NCBI GenBank assembly: GCA_965153355.1
Contig: OZ231127.1
Span: forward strand, 89,218,001 to 89,282,000
Length of the DNA stretch: 64,000 nt
Direction: 5' to 3'
DNA from: Flaccisagitta enflata
Taxonomy: Eukaryota > Chaetognatha > Sagittoidea > Aphragmophora
Position numbers and translations under genes: made by a program
Notes under the pieces: generated by a model
What the model was told of the DNA's origin: nothing
The model's input: only the letters and a program-made list of their open reading frames with translations
The model's database searches: none
Part shown: positions 34,624 through 46,989 of the stretch, in pieces
Layout: each line of letters begins with the position of its first letter
How positions within the stretch are numbered: the stretch's first letter is position 1

Positions 34624-34973
34624 GTCAAATCACGCATAATTTAATTCAAAAGGGGACACTGCCAATTTACGAGTGGATAGTGACTTGAGTGAATAGAAGT
34701 CAGCTTTTTTTTTTCTTGTGACTTCCAATGACCATGTATTTGCGTTTGTAATTGATAGGAAAAAACGTGAGCTTTCAATACTTTTTTTTTTTCTGGAAGC
34801 AAAATTTTGCTGTCAGACTAGTGCTACACTTGGGCAAGGGGGGGGAGTGAAATGCACACACTAGTAATTTTTGCCGGGCTCGCTGTTTTTCTGTCGGGCT
34901 CTCTAAAATTTTGAGGAGAGAGCCCGACTGGCTCGCTCAAAAAAATTACTAAAAAAAGGCCTGCTGACATAAG

Positions 34974-35990
34974 GTTGATATCGAAAACCCCCTAAGGCTG
35001 ATATTGATAGCCTCTTAGATTCTTCTTAAGTTCACTGAGAAAAATCATTATGTGGCTGAAATATCTTCCTGCTGCTTTAAGACGCAGAGCAAGAAAAGCC
35101 AAGCAGGTTTTATTCACCGCTTTCCAGGCCTTGTTCCGATCTTTTTTTGACTCATATGGCATATTCGTTGGTGGCGGCATACCTCATATGCATAGTATCT
35201 CATATCTTATCCATCAAAAACGAGTTTCGGATCTGTATCATAACGATTATTGCGCCAAATCTAATGAGAAAATGGTCGTTTGAGAAGGAAACTGAGCTCC
35301 CTGGCATACTCAATCAACGGAGCTTAATAAATAATTCACCTATACAAATATCACGAATATAATTTATTATAATTTGCATTTTGCAGTTTTAAGGTTAGTT
35401 TTTCCAAATTTTCAAAATTGTGAGAATCATGTCTCGTCGCGCTCCAGCTTGAGCTAATTCTAGCATTGTGCCAGTGACTAATGGAGTGCTCTGCTCAGTA
35501 CTTTCAATTAGACAGGAATATTAATACATTCGGTTTGAATAATTGATGTAGTTAATTCAGTTCAAAGGGAGTAATTGGTACCAAAAGAAACTTTTATGTG
35601 TCCTTAAACAAGTGAATTAGAAGAAATATATTTTGGGACCCACTCATTTGAGGGGGTGATGAGACATTGCGGCTGGCTCACAAGTTGGTAACTAGGTTAT
35701 CAGATCTGGTAACTTGGGAGGGTCCCCTAATAACCTGGGAAGGCATCTGGTAACTTAAACGATGGAACTTATAGCTAATTATAACATTTTTTGCAAATTT
35801 GGAGGCTTCCGGATGAATGGTATGCTCATAAATTAATTCTAAAGTGGAGATAAATGATTTCCTGCTTTTATAAATTTGACATCAGTGGCGATCCTGGAGA
35901 TGACAGACGAACCACCACTTTATATGAAAGTTGAAACAACATTGCCTCCATAAAAGGAGGCCAGAATTCTCCAATCAGGACAATTATATA
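34974..35990. other. Intronic stretch without other features
   Basis: AT-rich intron of the four-exon gene. GGTAACTTGGGAGG-like short repeats near 35680-35760; a short fragment at about 35881 vaguely resembles the exon 4 region. No element ends recognised. Confidence 0.45.
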
Positions 35991-36190
35991 TACATTTGCC
36001 CTTTGATACGCCTTTATCTTAATCTAGTTCTACTTTCTTTTACTTTGTCTCTTCAGCACATCGAAGTCAGTGGTGATCCCGTGATGGTGGATATGACAGA
36101 CGGTCGACAATTTGCCCTTTCCTTGATATGTCTGCATCTTTGCCTCATACTACTTAATTCCTTTGTCTCTTTGTCTCGTTGTCTCTTCAG
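35990..36190 (+). repeat. Tandem duplicate of exon 4 acceptor and 5' half
   Basis: Acceptor tttgtctcttcag followed by CACATCGAAGTCAGTGGTGA and onward to CGACAATTTG occurs at 36057-36113, 134 bp upstream of the authentic exon 4, and includes the polypyrimidine tract. The duplicate lacks the 3' half of the exon and the stop codon. Confidence 0.9.
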
Positions 36191-36316
36191 CATATCGAAG
36201 TCAGCGGTGATCCCGTGATGGTGGATATGACAGACGGTCGACAATTCGCCCTCTGGCGAAGGAAAGAGTATAAAGCGCCAAAAAGATGTCCAAAAACTGG
36301 CAAAGTCATCGACTGA
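36191..36316 (+). CDS. Compact four-exon gene, terminal exon 4
   Basis: Acceptor ttgtctcttcag; 41 codons and TGA at 36314-36316. Encodes HIEVSGDPVMVDMTDGRQFA and a basic tail WRRKEYKAPKRCPKTGK. In phase with exon 3. An AATAAA lies 218 bp downstream. Family unknown. Confidence 0.65.
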   Translation, partial: HIEVSGDPVMVDMTDGRQFALWRRKEYKAPKRCPKTGKVID

Positions 36317-36533
36317 AAGACAAAAGAGCAATAGAGAACAGAAGACAAACGGGAAGAGAACAAAAGAACATTAAGAGAACGGAAAAAACGAATGCTGGGG
36401 CCATGGCCATGGGGGGGGGGGGAAATGGCTTTGTAAGAAATGACAAAAAGAGAAATGCCAATTTATTGATGATTTTTAAATGGAAATTGAAAGTACAGTA
36501 GAAACATGAGCAAAGCGTTTTTAGACATGACTT

Positions 36534-36539
36534 AATAAA
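36534..36539 (+). terminator. Polyadenylation signal AATAAA
   Basis: Canonical hexamer downstream of the exon 4 stop, before the GA and CAA tracts. Chance occurrence is possible in AT-rich DNA. Confidence 0.45.
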
Positions 36540-36613
36540 AGGAGGGAGGGAGAGAGAGAGAGAGAGTCTTACAACAGCAAATTAACAATAACGTCAATGA
36601 CAGCGACAACAAC

Positions 36614-39350
<2,737 letters not shown>

Positions 39351-39670
39351 GCCTCAAAAACCACATCAACAAAAAAGATAGCTTAAGGACTGAGGAATCC
39401 CCGGGGGTTACTCTGATTATGGGGAGACTGATGTTAATTTAATTAAGACAGACACACAAAAAAAGGAAAAGCGGCTAAAAAGCGTCAAGTGGAAGAAGAA
39501 CGACTAACAGGAACAACGCCATGATGTGGAAGAGAAAGGAGGGGAGGGGAGGGGAGGGAGAAGAAGAAGAAGAAGAAGAGTAGCGGAGATGGAAAGGGGT
39601 AAGGGTCCCCGACTAGGGGGTTGAGCATGGAAAGCTTACCAATCAACGAGGGATAAGCCTAGCTGTAACT

Positions 39671-40505
39671 ATCCGTTCAGACTACCGCCAGGTGGTTTAG
39701 AGTATTACTCTGCATTTTTTGCTAGTTTACACTCTAGATGGACTTAGGATCCAGCTTCAAAGAAATCTTTCTTGTGGCGCCTTTCGAGAAAAATCCTAAT
39801 TTGATAATTTTTCATCTTATCTTGCACTCAAAATTTATTGGGCTATTACAAAGTCTTATTTGAATTCCTGATAAAATTTCCTTTCGTTTGATAGGTCACA
39901 TTTAGAGATTGTAAATTTTTATGAAGAAACAAAATTTTGAGTTTTTTAGCCACCATTATTTAAAGCTTTGATTTTCAACGGGAGCTAAACAAGTGACGCA
40001 GGGTCACAATATCGTTGCGGACGGGTGGGCAGAGGCAGCCAACCCCCATCCACACCCAACGCCCCACCAAACCCCCCTTCTATCACAGACACATCTACAA
40101 AAAGCTTCTAGAACGCTCGTTTTCCCACTTTTCGACTCATTTACCTCTACGGACGGACCAACAGACGGATGGACGGATGGATGGACAAAGCCTCTTATAG
40201 AGTTGCGTGTCCGCAACTAAAAACTGAAGATTTTGTGTCATTTTAGAAATATACAGTGTGACCTATCAAATGAAAGGAATATTTACCAGGAATACAAATC
40301 TGTTATCTATGAATATTTTCTATTAGCCCAGTAAATTCTGAATACATAAAATGAAAAAATGTTGTCAATTTTGTTCTTTTTCATAAGTCGCCAGAAGAAA
40401 GATTTCTTCGAAGCTGCATTCTAGTTCAGGAAGACCATCCAGGGTGAAAACATGCAAAAAATCAAGAGTAATGCTCAAAACCACCTGGTGGTTATTTGAA
40501 CGGAT
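39671..40505. mobile_element. Foldback MITE carrying a family A insertion
   Basis: ATCCGTTCAGACTACCGCCA at the left and the inverse TGGTGGTTATTTGAACGGAT at the right; arms of about 300 bp share GAAAGATTTCTT/AAGAAATCTTTC and TTGATAGGTCACA / GTGACCTATCAAA. The family A element at 39990 separates the arms. Confidence 0.82.
39990..40223 (+). mobile_element. Family A element, A2 subtype
   Basis: Starts AAGTGACGCAGGGTCAC (hairpin), has TTGCGGACGGGTGGGC and CGTTTTCCCACTTTTCGACT blocks, ends GAGTTGCGTGTCCGCAACTA then AAAA. Confidence 0.85.
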
Positions 40506-41040
40506 GGTGCTGTGTTAGCTTCTTGGATAACTAGGGGCTTGGGATAAAGACAGGGGGGGGGGGCAGATTACACGCTCTATACGTCTATACGACTGTACTT
40601 CCACCGGTTCGTCCGTCTGAAACGCCTGTGCAAAAATTGCATTTCTCGGTTTTTACTTGGCCGCGGTGTGAACTGGATCAAATGATCGACGGACATGTTT
40701 TAAGAAGCTGCTTTGACGGTTATGTCAGAAGTTCATGCAGTCTGTCAGTCGTTTCATCCATCTCTCTCCTTGTATCGCACACACTGAGCGCGTAATTCAC
40801 TATACGCAATGAAACAGTCCGGACGCATCGTTGCCCGATCGGGCTTGTTTTCTAAATATTCTCATAATGATTTGGTTGATGTGGTTGAGGCGGTTGAGGA
40901 GGTTGATGAGGACGATTGAAGTTGCAAATTGTGAATGAGTGAATTTACGCCAAAGCAAGCAAACGCGCCGTCAGGAAAAGAGTAAGGGAAGATTCAGAGG
41001 AGAGCCGAGGGTTCATGCAATCGTGTCAGACTGAAAGTGG
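40506..41040. other. Stretch without a supported gene
   Basis: Unremarkable mixed-composition sequence including a G9-10 run near 40552 and a short GTTGAGGCGGTTGAGGAGG repeat near 40881. Confidence 0.45.
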
Positions 41041-41049
41041 TTGATCGCC

Positions 41050-41056
41050 ACAGTCT

Positions 41057-41150
<94 letters not shown>

Positions 41151-41398
41151 TTTAATCGTCATCAGTATCTTCGTCATCGTCGTGTATGTCAGTATCGACG
41201 TCGTCAATTTTAGTGGTTTTGCAATTTTTTTACTATAAAATAACAAGAGTCATTATCAATTTCATGAACCTTAGCATTACCTTCATCATCATTATCTACG
41301 AAATCATAATTACCTTCATCATCATCATCATCATCGTCATCATCATCATCATCTCCATCACCATCACCATCATCATCTTCTTCATCATCATCATCATT

Positions 41399-41440
<42 letters not shown>

Positions 41441-41588
41441 TCCATCACCTTCACCATCATCATCATCATCATCATTGTTGTCATCTCTATCGTTGTCTTC
41501 ATTATCATCATTATCATCATCATCATCATCATCATTATCATTATCATCATCATCATCATCGTCATCATCATCACCGTCATCATCACCG

Positions 41589-41640
<52 letters not shown>

Positions 41641-41656
41641 CATCATCATCATCATT

Positions 41657-41712
<56 letters not shown>

Positions 41713-41713
41713 T

Positions 41714-41782
<69 letters not shown>

Positions 41783-41960
41783 GTTGTCATCATAATAAGC
41801 ACCAAGATCATCAATTCATCATCATCTTCACTGTCCTCTACAGTGCAAATTATCCGTCGTTTCGAAGTCGTCGTCGTCGTCGTCATCTTAGTCATTATCG
41901 TCGTTGTCATCGTCATCACCGTCGTCATCGTCATCGTCATCACCGTCGTCGTCGTCGTGA
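41050..41960. repeat. (GTC)n and (CATCAT)n microsatellite block
   Basis: GTC to 41151, CAT with variants 41283-41790, and GTC/CATCGT again to 41960. About 900 bp with no coding signal. Confidence 0.95.
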
Positions 41961-42259
41961 CTGTCATCATCACCATCGATCGCTGGCCTTCCGTCATCGA
42001 CAGGTTGATTGAAGTTTCTTTTTTTTCGTCAGTTTGAAACAATGGAGAGAAAACGATTTCGTTGATTAAAATCTAATTGTTGAATTCGATTTTTTTGGGT
42101 CAATCAAGGTCAATTTTTACCGCATTTGTACTGCACGTAAGATGTTCAGCTATTTACTCGTGAACGCGATTTCATTATTCCTCTGTCGGTCGGTCTGTTT
42201 CCCGGTCTGTCCGTTGGTACTACCTACACGACAGCATTTTGCTTTTTTCGCTTTTGGTG

Positions 42260-42412
42260 ATCAAGAAGAAGAAGAAGAAAATAAGAAGAAGAAAAGAAGA
42301 AGAAGGAAAGAAGAAGAAGAAGAAGAAGAAGGAGAAGAAGAAGAAGAAGAAGAGAAGATTGAAGAGGAAGAAGAAGAAAAAGAAGAAGAAGAAGATGAAA
42401 AGGAAAAAGAAA
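42260..42412. repeat. (GAA)n-rich microsatellite
   Basis: AGAAGAAGAA with AGGAAG interruptions. Confidence 0.93.
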
Positions 42413-42463
42413 ACACAGTGGGCCTAAATTGGATAAAGTTCAAAAAAATCCCCGATAGTAGTG

Positions 42464-42957
42464 ACTTGTACGAGTAGGTATAATTCACAGTGAAGAATTG
42501 ATGTTGACCCTGAAAAATGCAAAAATCAATAATAAGTAACAATTTTCTCATATATTCACATATAAATCTCAAGGATATATCTATTTTGAAATTCTAATTC
42601 AAGATTCATAGTCCTAGTGAAATTTCCAATCATATGATAGGTCACACTGTATACTTTCATGAAAAAATTAAGATTTTCATATTTTAGGCCACCGTTGCTT
42701 TCTTTATAACGGTGGCACAGAAAATGAAAATTTTGTCAATTGATAAAAATATATAGTGCTACCTATCAAATGATTGGAAATTTTACCAGTAATATGAATC
42801 TTTAATCAGAAATTCAAAACATATAAATCCTAAAGATTTAAATCAAATATTTGAAAAATTAAAAACAATTTGGTGATTTTTGCAAGAATTTTCAAGGGAA
42901 ATTTTTTTTAAACAATCAACTTCATTCCTTCATTATGAAATGTACCTACTTGTATAC
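42464..42957. mobile_element. Foldback MITE
   Basis: Centre is the hairpin CCACCGTT...AACGGTGG (42691-42715). Arms run outwards to ACTTGTACGAGTAGGTA and TACCTACTTGTATAC. Contains ATGATAGGTCACACTGTATA, the same core as the elements at 30192 and 39671. Confidence 0.8.
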
Positions 42958-43130
42958 ATCATTACCTTTGAGGATTTTTTTCAACCCCTCTCCAAGTTGG
43001 CCAACTTTGAAAAAGTGAAGGAAAAAGAAAAAGAAAAAGAAGAAGAAAACCGAAAACAAAAACAAAAACAAAGACCAAAACAAAAAGTCTGGTAAAAGAA
43101 AAAAGAAGAAGAAAAATCTGTCACAATCAT

Positions 43131-43282
43131 TAATTGTGAGTGGTTTTTGCATTACTGCCTCCACCCAACCGTCCGCGACCAAGGTGCTGTAAATCCGGCC
43201 TTGTTTGTTTTGCGAGCGGTTTTTGCATTCCTGCTTCTGCCCAATTGTCCGCGATGTGGAGGCCGTGAATCCAGCCCCGTTT
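43131..43282 (-). mobile_element. Two tandem family A 5' fragments
   Basis: The block TTTTTGCATTACTGCCTCCA, CCCAACCGTCCGCG, AAATCCGGCCTTGTTT occurs twice in a row (43131-43206, 43208-43282), neither with the terminal hairpin. Confidence 0.6.
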
Positions 43283-43504
43283 CCTTTATACCAAGTTCGT
43301 CCGTCCGAAGTTCATCGACATTTTGGCGACATTACTACATTCCGATCCTTAAGTCAGTCCGTCTGTTCGAAGGTACACGTTATGCCTTTTCGAAATTAGT
43401 GTGAATGATACATCGAGCTGCATTGATGGGTTTGTTTTTTTTCTTTTTGTTTCCTGCTTTCTGGATTAACTCGTCATTTGTTTCCGTTTCCGTTTTGCTT
43501 CTAG

Positions 43505-43623
43505 ATGGCGGATGTGCCATCCTCTTTAGGTAAGACCATACAGGATCCAAACCTGTTGGATCTGCTTCAAGTGGATTGTGGCTCTGCTCGGCCACCGCCC
43601 CTTAAAACCACCGTCAAAAATGA
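43505..43623 (+). CDS. Unrecognised gene, exon 1
   Basis: ATG 43505 opens 39 codons plus two bases: MADVPSSLGKTIQDPNLLDL and a following CGSARPPPLK. Strong donor gtaagt at 43624; phase 2, which joins exon 2 (44202) without a stop. An acceptor-like cttctag sits directly before the ATG, so the exon could be internal. A partial copy of its 3' part lies in the intron at 43787-43835. Confidence 0.6.
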
Positions 43624-43649
43624 GTAAGTCGATCGTTTGCGTGTACCCA

Positions 43650-43891
43650 GACAGACAGACAGACAGACAGACAGACAGGGAGATAGACAGACAGACAGAT
43701 AGACAGGCAGACAGACTGACAGATAGACAAACAGACAGAGAGAGACAGGCAGACAGACAGACAAACAGACAGATAGATAGACAAACGAGTGCATTGCGGT
43801 TCTGCTCGGCCATCGCCCCTCATATGAAACGGCAGGAAGGCCGACCGGCTGTCAGACAGGCATACGGAAAGACAGACAGACAATACAGACT

Positions 43892-43929
<38 letters not shown>

Positions 43930-44100
43930 TAGATAGATAGATAGACAGACTGACTGAGAGACAGACGAACAGAAAGTTAGACAGATACAGACAGACGTAG
44001 ATAAACGGACATACACACAGACAGGAAAAGACACAGACACAGACAGACAGAAGGATTGAAAAACAGAAAGATGGATAGACAGATAGACAGACAAACAGTA
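43650..44100. repeat. CAGA tetramer-rich intron
   Basis: Imperfect CAGA/GATA repeats filling most of the intron, interrupted at 43787-43835 by a degraded copy of the exon 1 end. Confidence 0.9.
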
Positions 44101-44201
44101 GCAGCGTGGACAGCAACAACTATTACTAAACGAAAAGGAACAAATTTGACAAATATGAAACTTGCCCTATAAGTTATTTTTTACTCGTTTGCGATTGCCA
44201 G

Positions 44202-44385
44202 TTTTCTGCGCAACATGATGTTCGACGGACAAGGCGCTTCCGCTTCGGCCAAGTTCGTTGAAGCTTTTCGTCCGCAAAAAACGATCGGCCTGGACGAACC
44301 CATGAGCAGAGAAGAACGGGCGGAGAAGCTTAAAGAAGTGCTTGCCAAGTACACATCGGACGAGAAGACGGAGTTCATAGAAGAG
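44202..44385 (+). CDS. Unrecognised gene, exon 2
   Basis: Acceptor gcgattgccag, donor GAG|gtagga; 184 nt, phase 2 in, phase 0 out. Peptide FLRNMMFDGQGASASAKFVE then a helical, highly charged run (MSREERAEKLKEVLAKYTSD). With exon 1 this gives about 100 residues of a soluble protein I do not recognise. A GA tract begins 4 bp after the exon. Confidence 0.62.
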
Positions 44386-44386
44386 G

Positions 44387-44388
<2 letters not shown>

Positions 44389-44480
<92 letters not shown>
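44389..44480. repeat. (GA)n microsatellite
   Basis: Pure GA directly overlapping the donor region of the preceding exon. Confidence 0.95.
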
Positions 44481-44483
<3 letters not shown>

Positions 44484-45092
44484 ACAGGGCAATGGAAGGT
44501 AATTGTCGGGTTTACAACCAGCTGCGTCAAAGTCTATTCTCTATTTGGTGGGACTGCTACCCCACCTTTTAAAAATGCCCGCAGAAGGTAATCCGGAAGG
44601 TTGTGAATGAACGCCACAAAGACCACCTAAGTTGATAACTTGTATATTATATATCTAAACCTGAATATTTTAATGTAAGTCCACACTTCCGTACACTGTG
44701 TCTTTACGTTCCCTCAGAGTAACTTACGCAAGCACTTTAAACGAAGGCAATACAAATGATGAGTTTGAGCATGCCCGAATTGAGTATCACTGCTCCATAA
44801 TGGCATGATGTTACCGTAAAAGGAATTTATAAATGATTGCTGCAATATGCAAATGAGGTAAAAGTTTTCAAGAGGATAATGCGACGCGTGGAAACATGCG
44901 TTCATTTGATTGTATGTAGTCACCATCTTAGTTAAATCGGGAATGATTGTCGATCTGTTAGTTTTAAACTTTTGATTTAGCCATAAGTACACAGAAACCG
45001 ATACTAAAGAATCACTTATCACCGTCCTATTGATCATGGAGCCTAATGATTAGAATTCAATGCATGGCAAGAAGGACATGAGATGTCTAATA

Positions 45093-45519
45093 CACTTTTT
45101 TTTTATAAGAACCTAGTTTATAAGAACGACAAGGCTTCGAATGGCCCAAAAAATAAGAACACCTTAAGAACATATAATACCAAGGCTTTAAATCTTAGGA
45201 AAGAAATTTCGCTTAAGGAATATTTTAAAAAACATTATTGAAACACTGGAATTTTAGTATAATCAAGATGATTTTATACAATTTTTAATAAAAATACTAT
45301 GAAATCATCCACCAACTTTAATGTTTTGCATTTGTTTTAACAGAATTTAATAATAATATATTTAGTATAATTGAAAAATAGTATATTACACGGTTTCTTA
45401 TAGTTTATATAGTATTTTAAATTAAGAACGCTTTAAGAACATTGAAGGCTTCATTTGGCCTCAAAAATAAGAACATGAAGCCTTCGAAAAAAAATGACGT
45501 TCTTATAAAAAAAAAAGTG
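45093..45519. mobile_element. TA-flanked MITE, 427 bp
   Basis: CACTTTTTTTTTATAAGAAC and inverse GTTCTTATAAAAAAAAAAGTG, flanked by TA on both sides (45091-45092 and 45520-45521). Inner inverted blocks AAGGCTTCGAATGGCC / GGCTTCATTTGGCC. Tc1/mariner-type by its target site. Confidence 0.85.
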
Positions 45520-45602
45520 TAGATGCTGTAAGAGTAAATAAATGCAGAGAAAACCCTATTCAAATGTTTACTCTTAATTCATTCTGTTTCTCCTTTGTCG
45601 TT

Positions 45603-45653
45603 CTGTCTGTTTGTCTGTTAGTCTGTCTGTCTGTCTGTCTTTTTGTCTGTCTC

Positions 45654-45704
<51 letters not shown>
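45603..45704. repeat. TGTC then (CT)n
   Basis: Compound pyrimidine-rich microsatellite. Confidence 0.92.
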
Positions 45705-45707
<3 letters not shown>

Positions 45708-46129
45708 CATCCTCTCTATTGTCATTCCCCTGGGACTTGCCCATTTCGAGTTGTTCATTTGTCATTCAAATATTTATTCGTTCTCGTTTTCATTTCGGGA
45801 CGAATTTTCTTTCAGCCGTTTTTGCCCGCCTCACTTTAAAGTCTCTTATCCCCACTTCTCCCAACCATCACCGCCGCCATCATTACCTGCTCCTCTTCCG
45901 TCACCATCCCTGTCCGAATTTACTTTTCTTTCCACCGTGTCTCATCAACCACCTTCTCATCCATCACCGCTACCACCTCCCTCCGCCTCCGTCATTCTTT
46001 CTTTCTGCCATTTTCGTCCGCTTCTCGTCCTCCGCATCATCACCACCACCACTTCTGAATGGTTTGATGATTGTCATTTTCGATATCATTGTTACCGTCA
46101 CCTACTTCTCGACTAATGTCGTCACCACC

Positions 46130-46390
46130 GGCTACCTCACCACCACCACCATCGCTTCCGCCGTCCCTTGTCGCCAACGCCTCCTCCTCCGCCATCGCCA
46201 CCGCCCTCCCCTTTCACCGCCACCACCTTCCTCACAACTACCACCGCCGCCACCTCACCACCACCACCATCGCTTCCGCCGTCCCTTGTCGCCAACCCCT
46301 CCTCCTCCGCCATCGCCACCGCCCTCCTCGTCACCGCCACCACCTCCCTCACAATTATCACCGCCGCCACCTCACCGCCCTCTCACGTTG
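46130..46390 (+). repeat. 118-bp CCACCG-rich minisatellite
   Basis: CTCACCACCACCACCATCGC and what follows recurs with a period of about 118 bp (46136 and 46254), then a degraded third unit. Frames over it are proline/serine/histidine-rich artefacts. Confidence 0.85.
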
Positions 46391-46473
46391 TAGTGTAAGC
46401 AAAGTTCGGCGCGGACTCATCGCGCGGCAACTACGGGCCCCAGACTGGATTCGGATTACTCTGCCACTTCCTC

Positions 46474-46538
46474 GGCCATCGCGGCAAACGCCATCTTGAA
46501 AAGCGGACAAAAAGCCAGATCTCAAGCCAATTTGGCAG
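46474..46538 (+). CDS. Candidate 63-65 nt exon, copy 1 of a tandem series
   Basis: Encodes AIAANAILKSGQKARSQANL before donor CAG|gtatgg. The acceptor position here reads cctcgg rather than cag. A longer open stretch upstream (LDSDYSATSS) could extend the exon to an acceptor at about 46441. Confidence 0.4.
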
Positions 46539-46629
46539 GTATGGGCATAATGTTTATCAAATGTTGTGCTGTTGTTATTTAGTGTTGTATTCTTGGTTTG
46601 CATGTGGTGTTGATCAGTTGCTTTCTCAG

Positions 46630-46692
46630 CCATCACTGCAAACGCCATCTTGAAAAGCGGACAAAAAGCCACATCTCATGCCAATTTGGCAG
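46630..46692 (+). CDS. Candidate exon, copy 2 of a tandem series
   Basis: Good acceptor gctttctcag and donor CAG|gtatgg around exactly 63 nt; phase 1 in and out; encodes ITANAILKSGQKATSHANLA. Because the length is a multiple of three, including or skipping it keeps the frame. Copies 3 (46759-46809, with a stop TAG at the donor) and 4 (about 46924-46985) are decayed. Confidence 0.45.
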
Positions 46693-46989
46693 GTATGGGT
46701 ATAATGTTGTGCTGTTCCAGTGTTGGTTTGCACGTGCTGTTGATCGGTTGTTCTCTCAGCCATTGCGGCTGGCGCTATCTTGAAACCAGATCTCGAGCAA
46801 ATTTGGTAGGTAGGGTACGCATTGTTATTGTCCTTGTTGTAACTGTTCCGCTGTTGTTAGGCTGTTATTGAGCTGTTGTTGTGCTATTTTATTGTTGGTG
46901 TTTTGTTGACCTGTTGTTTTCTCCGCCGTCGCCGCGGGCGCCATCGTTTACCGCCAACAAAAGGCTACGTTGTTGTTTCGATGATGTTA

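Larger units (their letters stand above)
33169..34966 (+). mobile_element. hAT element remnant, 1.8 kb, nested
   Basis: Flanked by ACATAAG on both sides (33162-33168 and 34967-34973). Ends resemble CTGGCCTTTTTGCAG and the reverse complement of AAAAAAAGGCCTGCTG, followed inward by inverted AGCCAG.CGGGCTC blocks. It contains a hAT transposase C-terminus and two later insertions (family A at 33301 and a MITE at 33700). Inserted in the intron after exon 3. Confidence 0.75.

Noticed and set aside
41186-42042. Poly-I/poly-M frames of 250-280 codons
   Set aside because: Translation of CAT/ATC repeats on both strands.
45611-46393. 260-codon P/S/H-rich frame
   Set aside because: Runs through a CT tract and a CCACCG minisatellite; no family signature and alternative frames are open as well.
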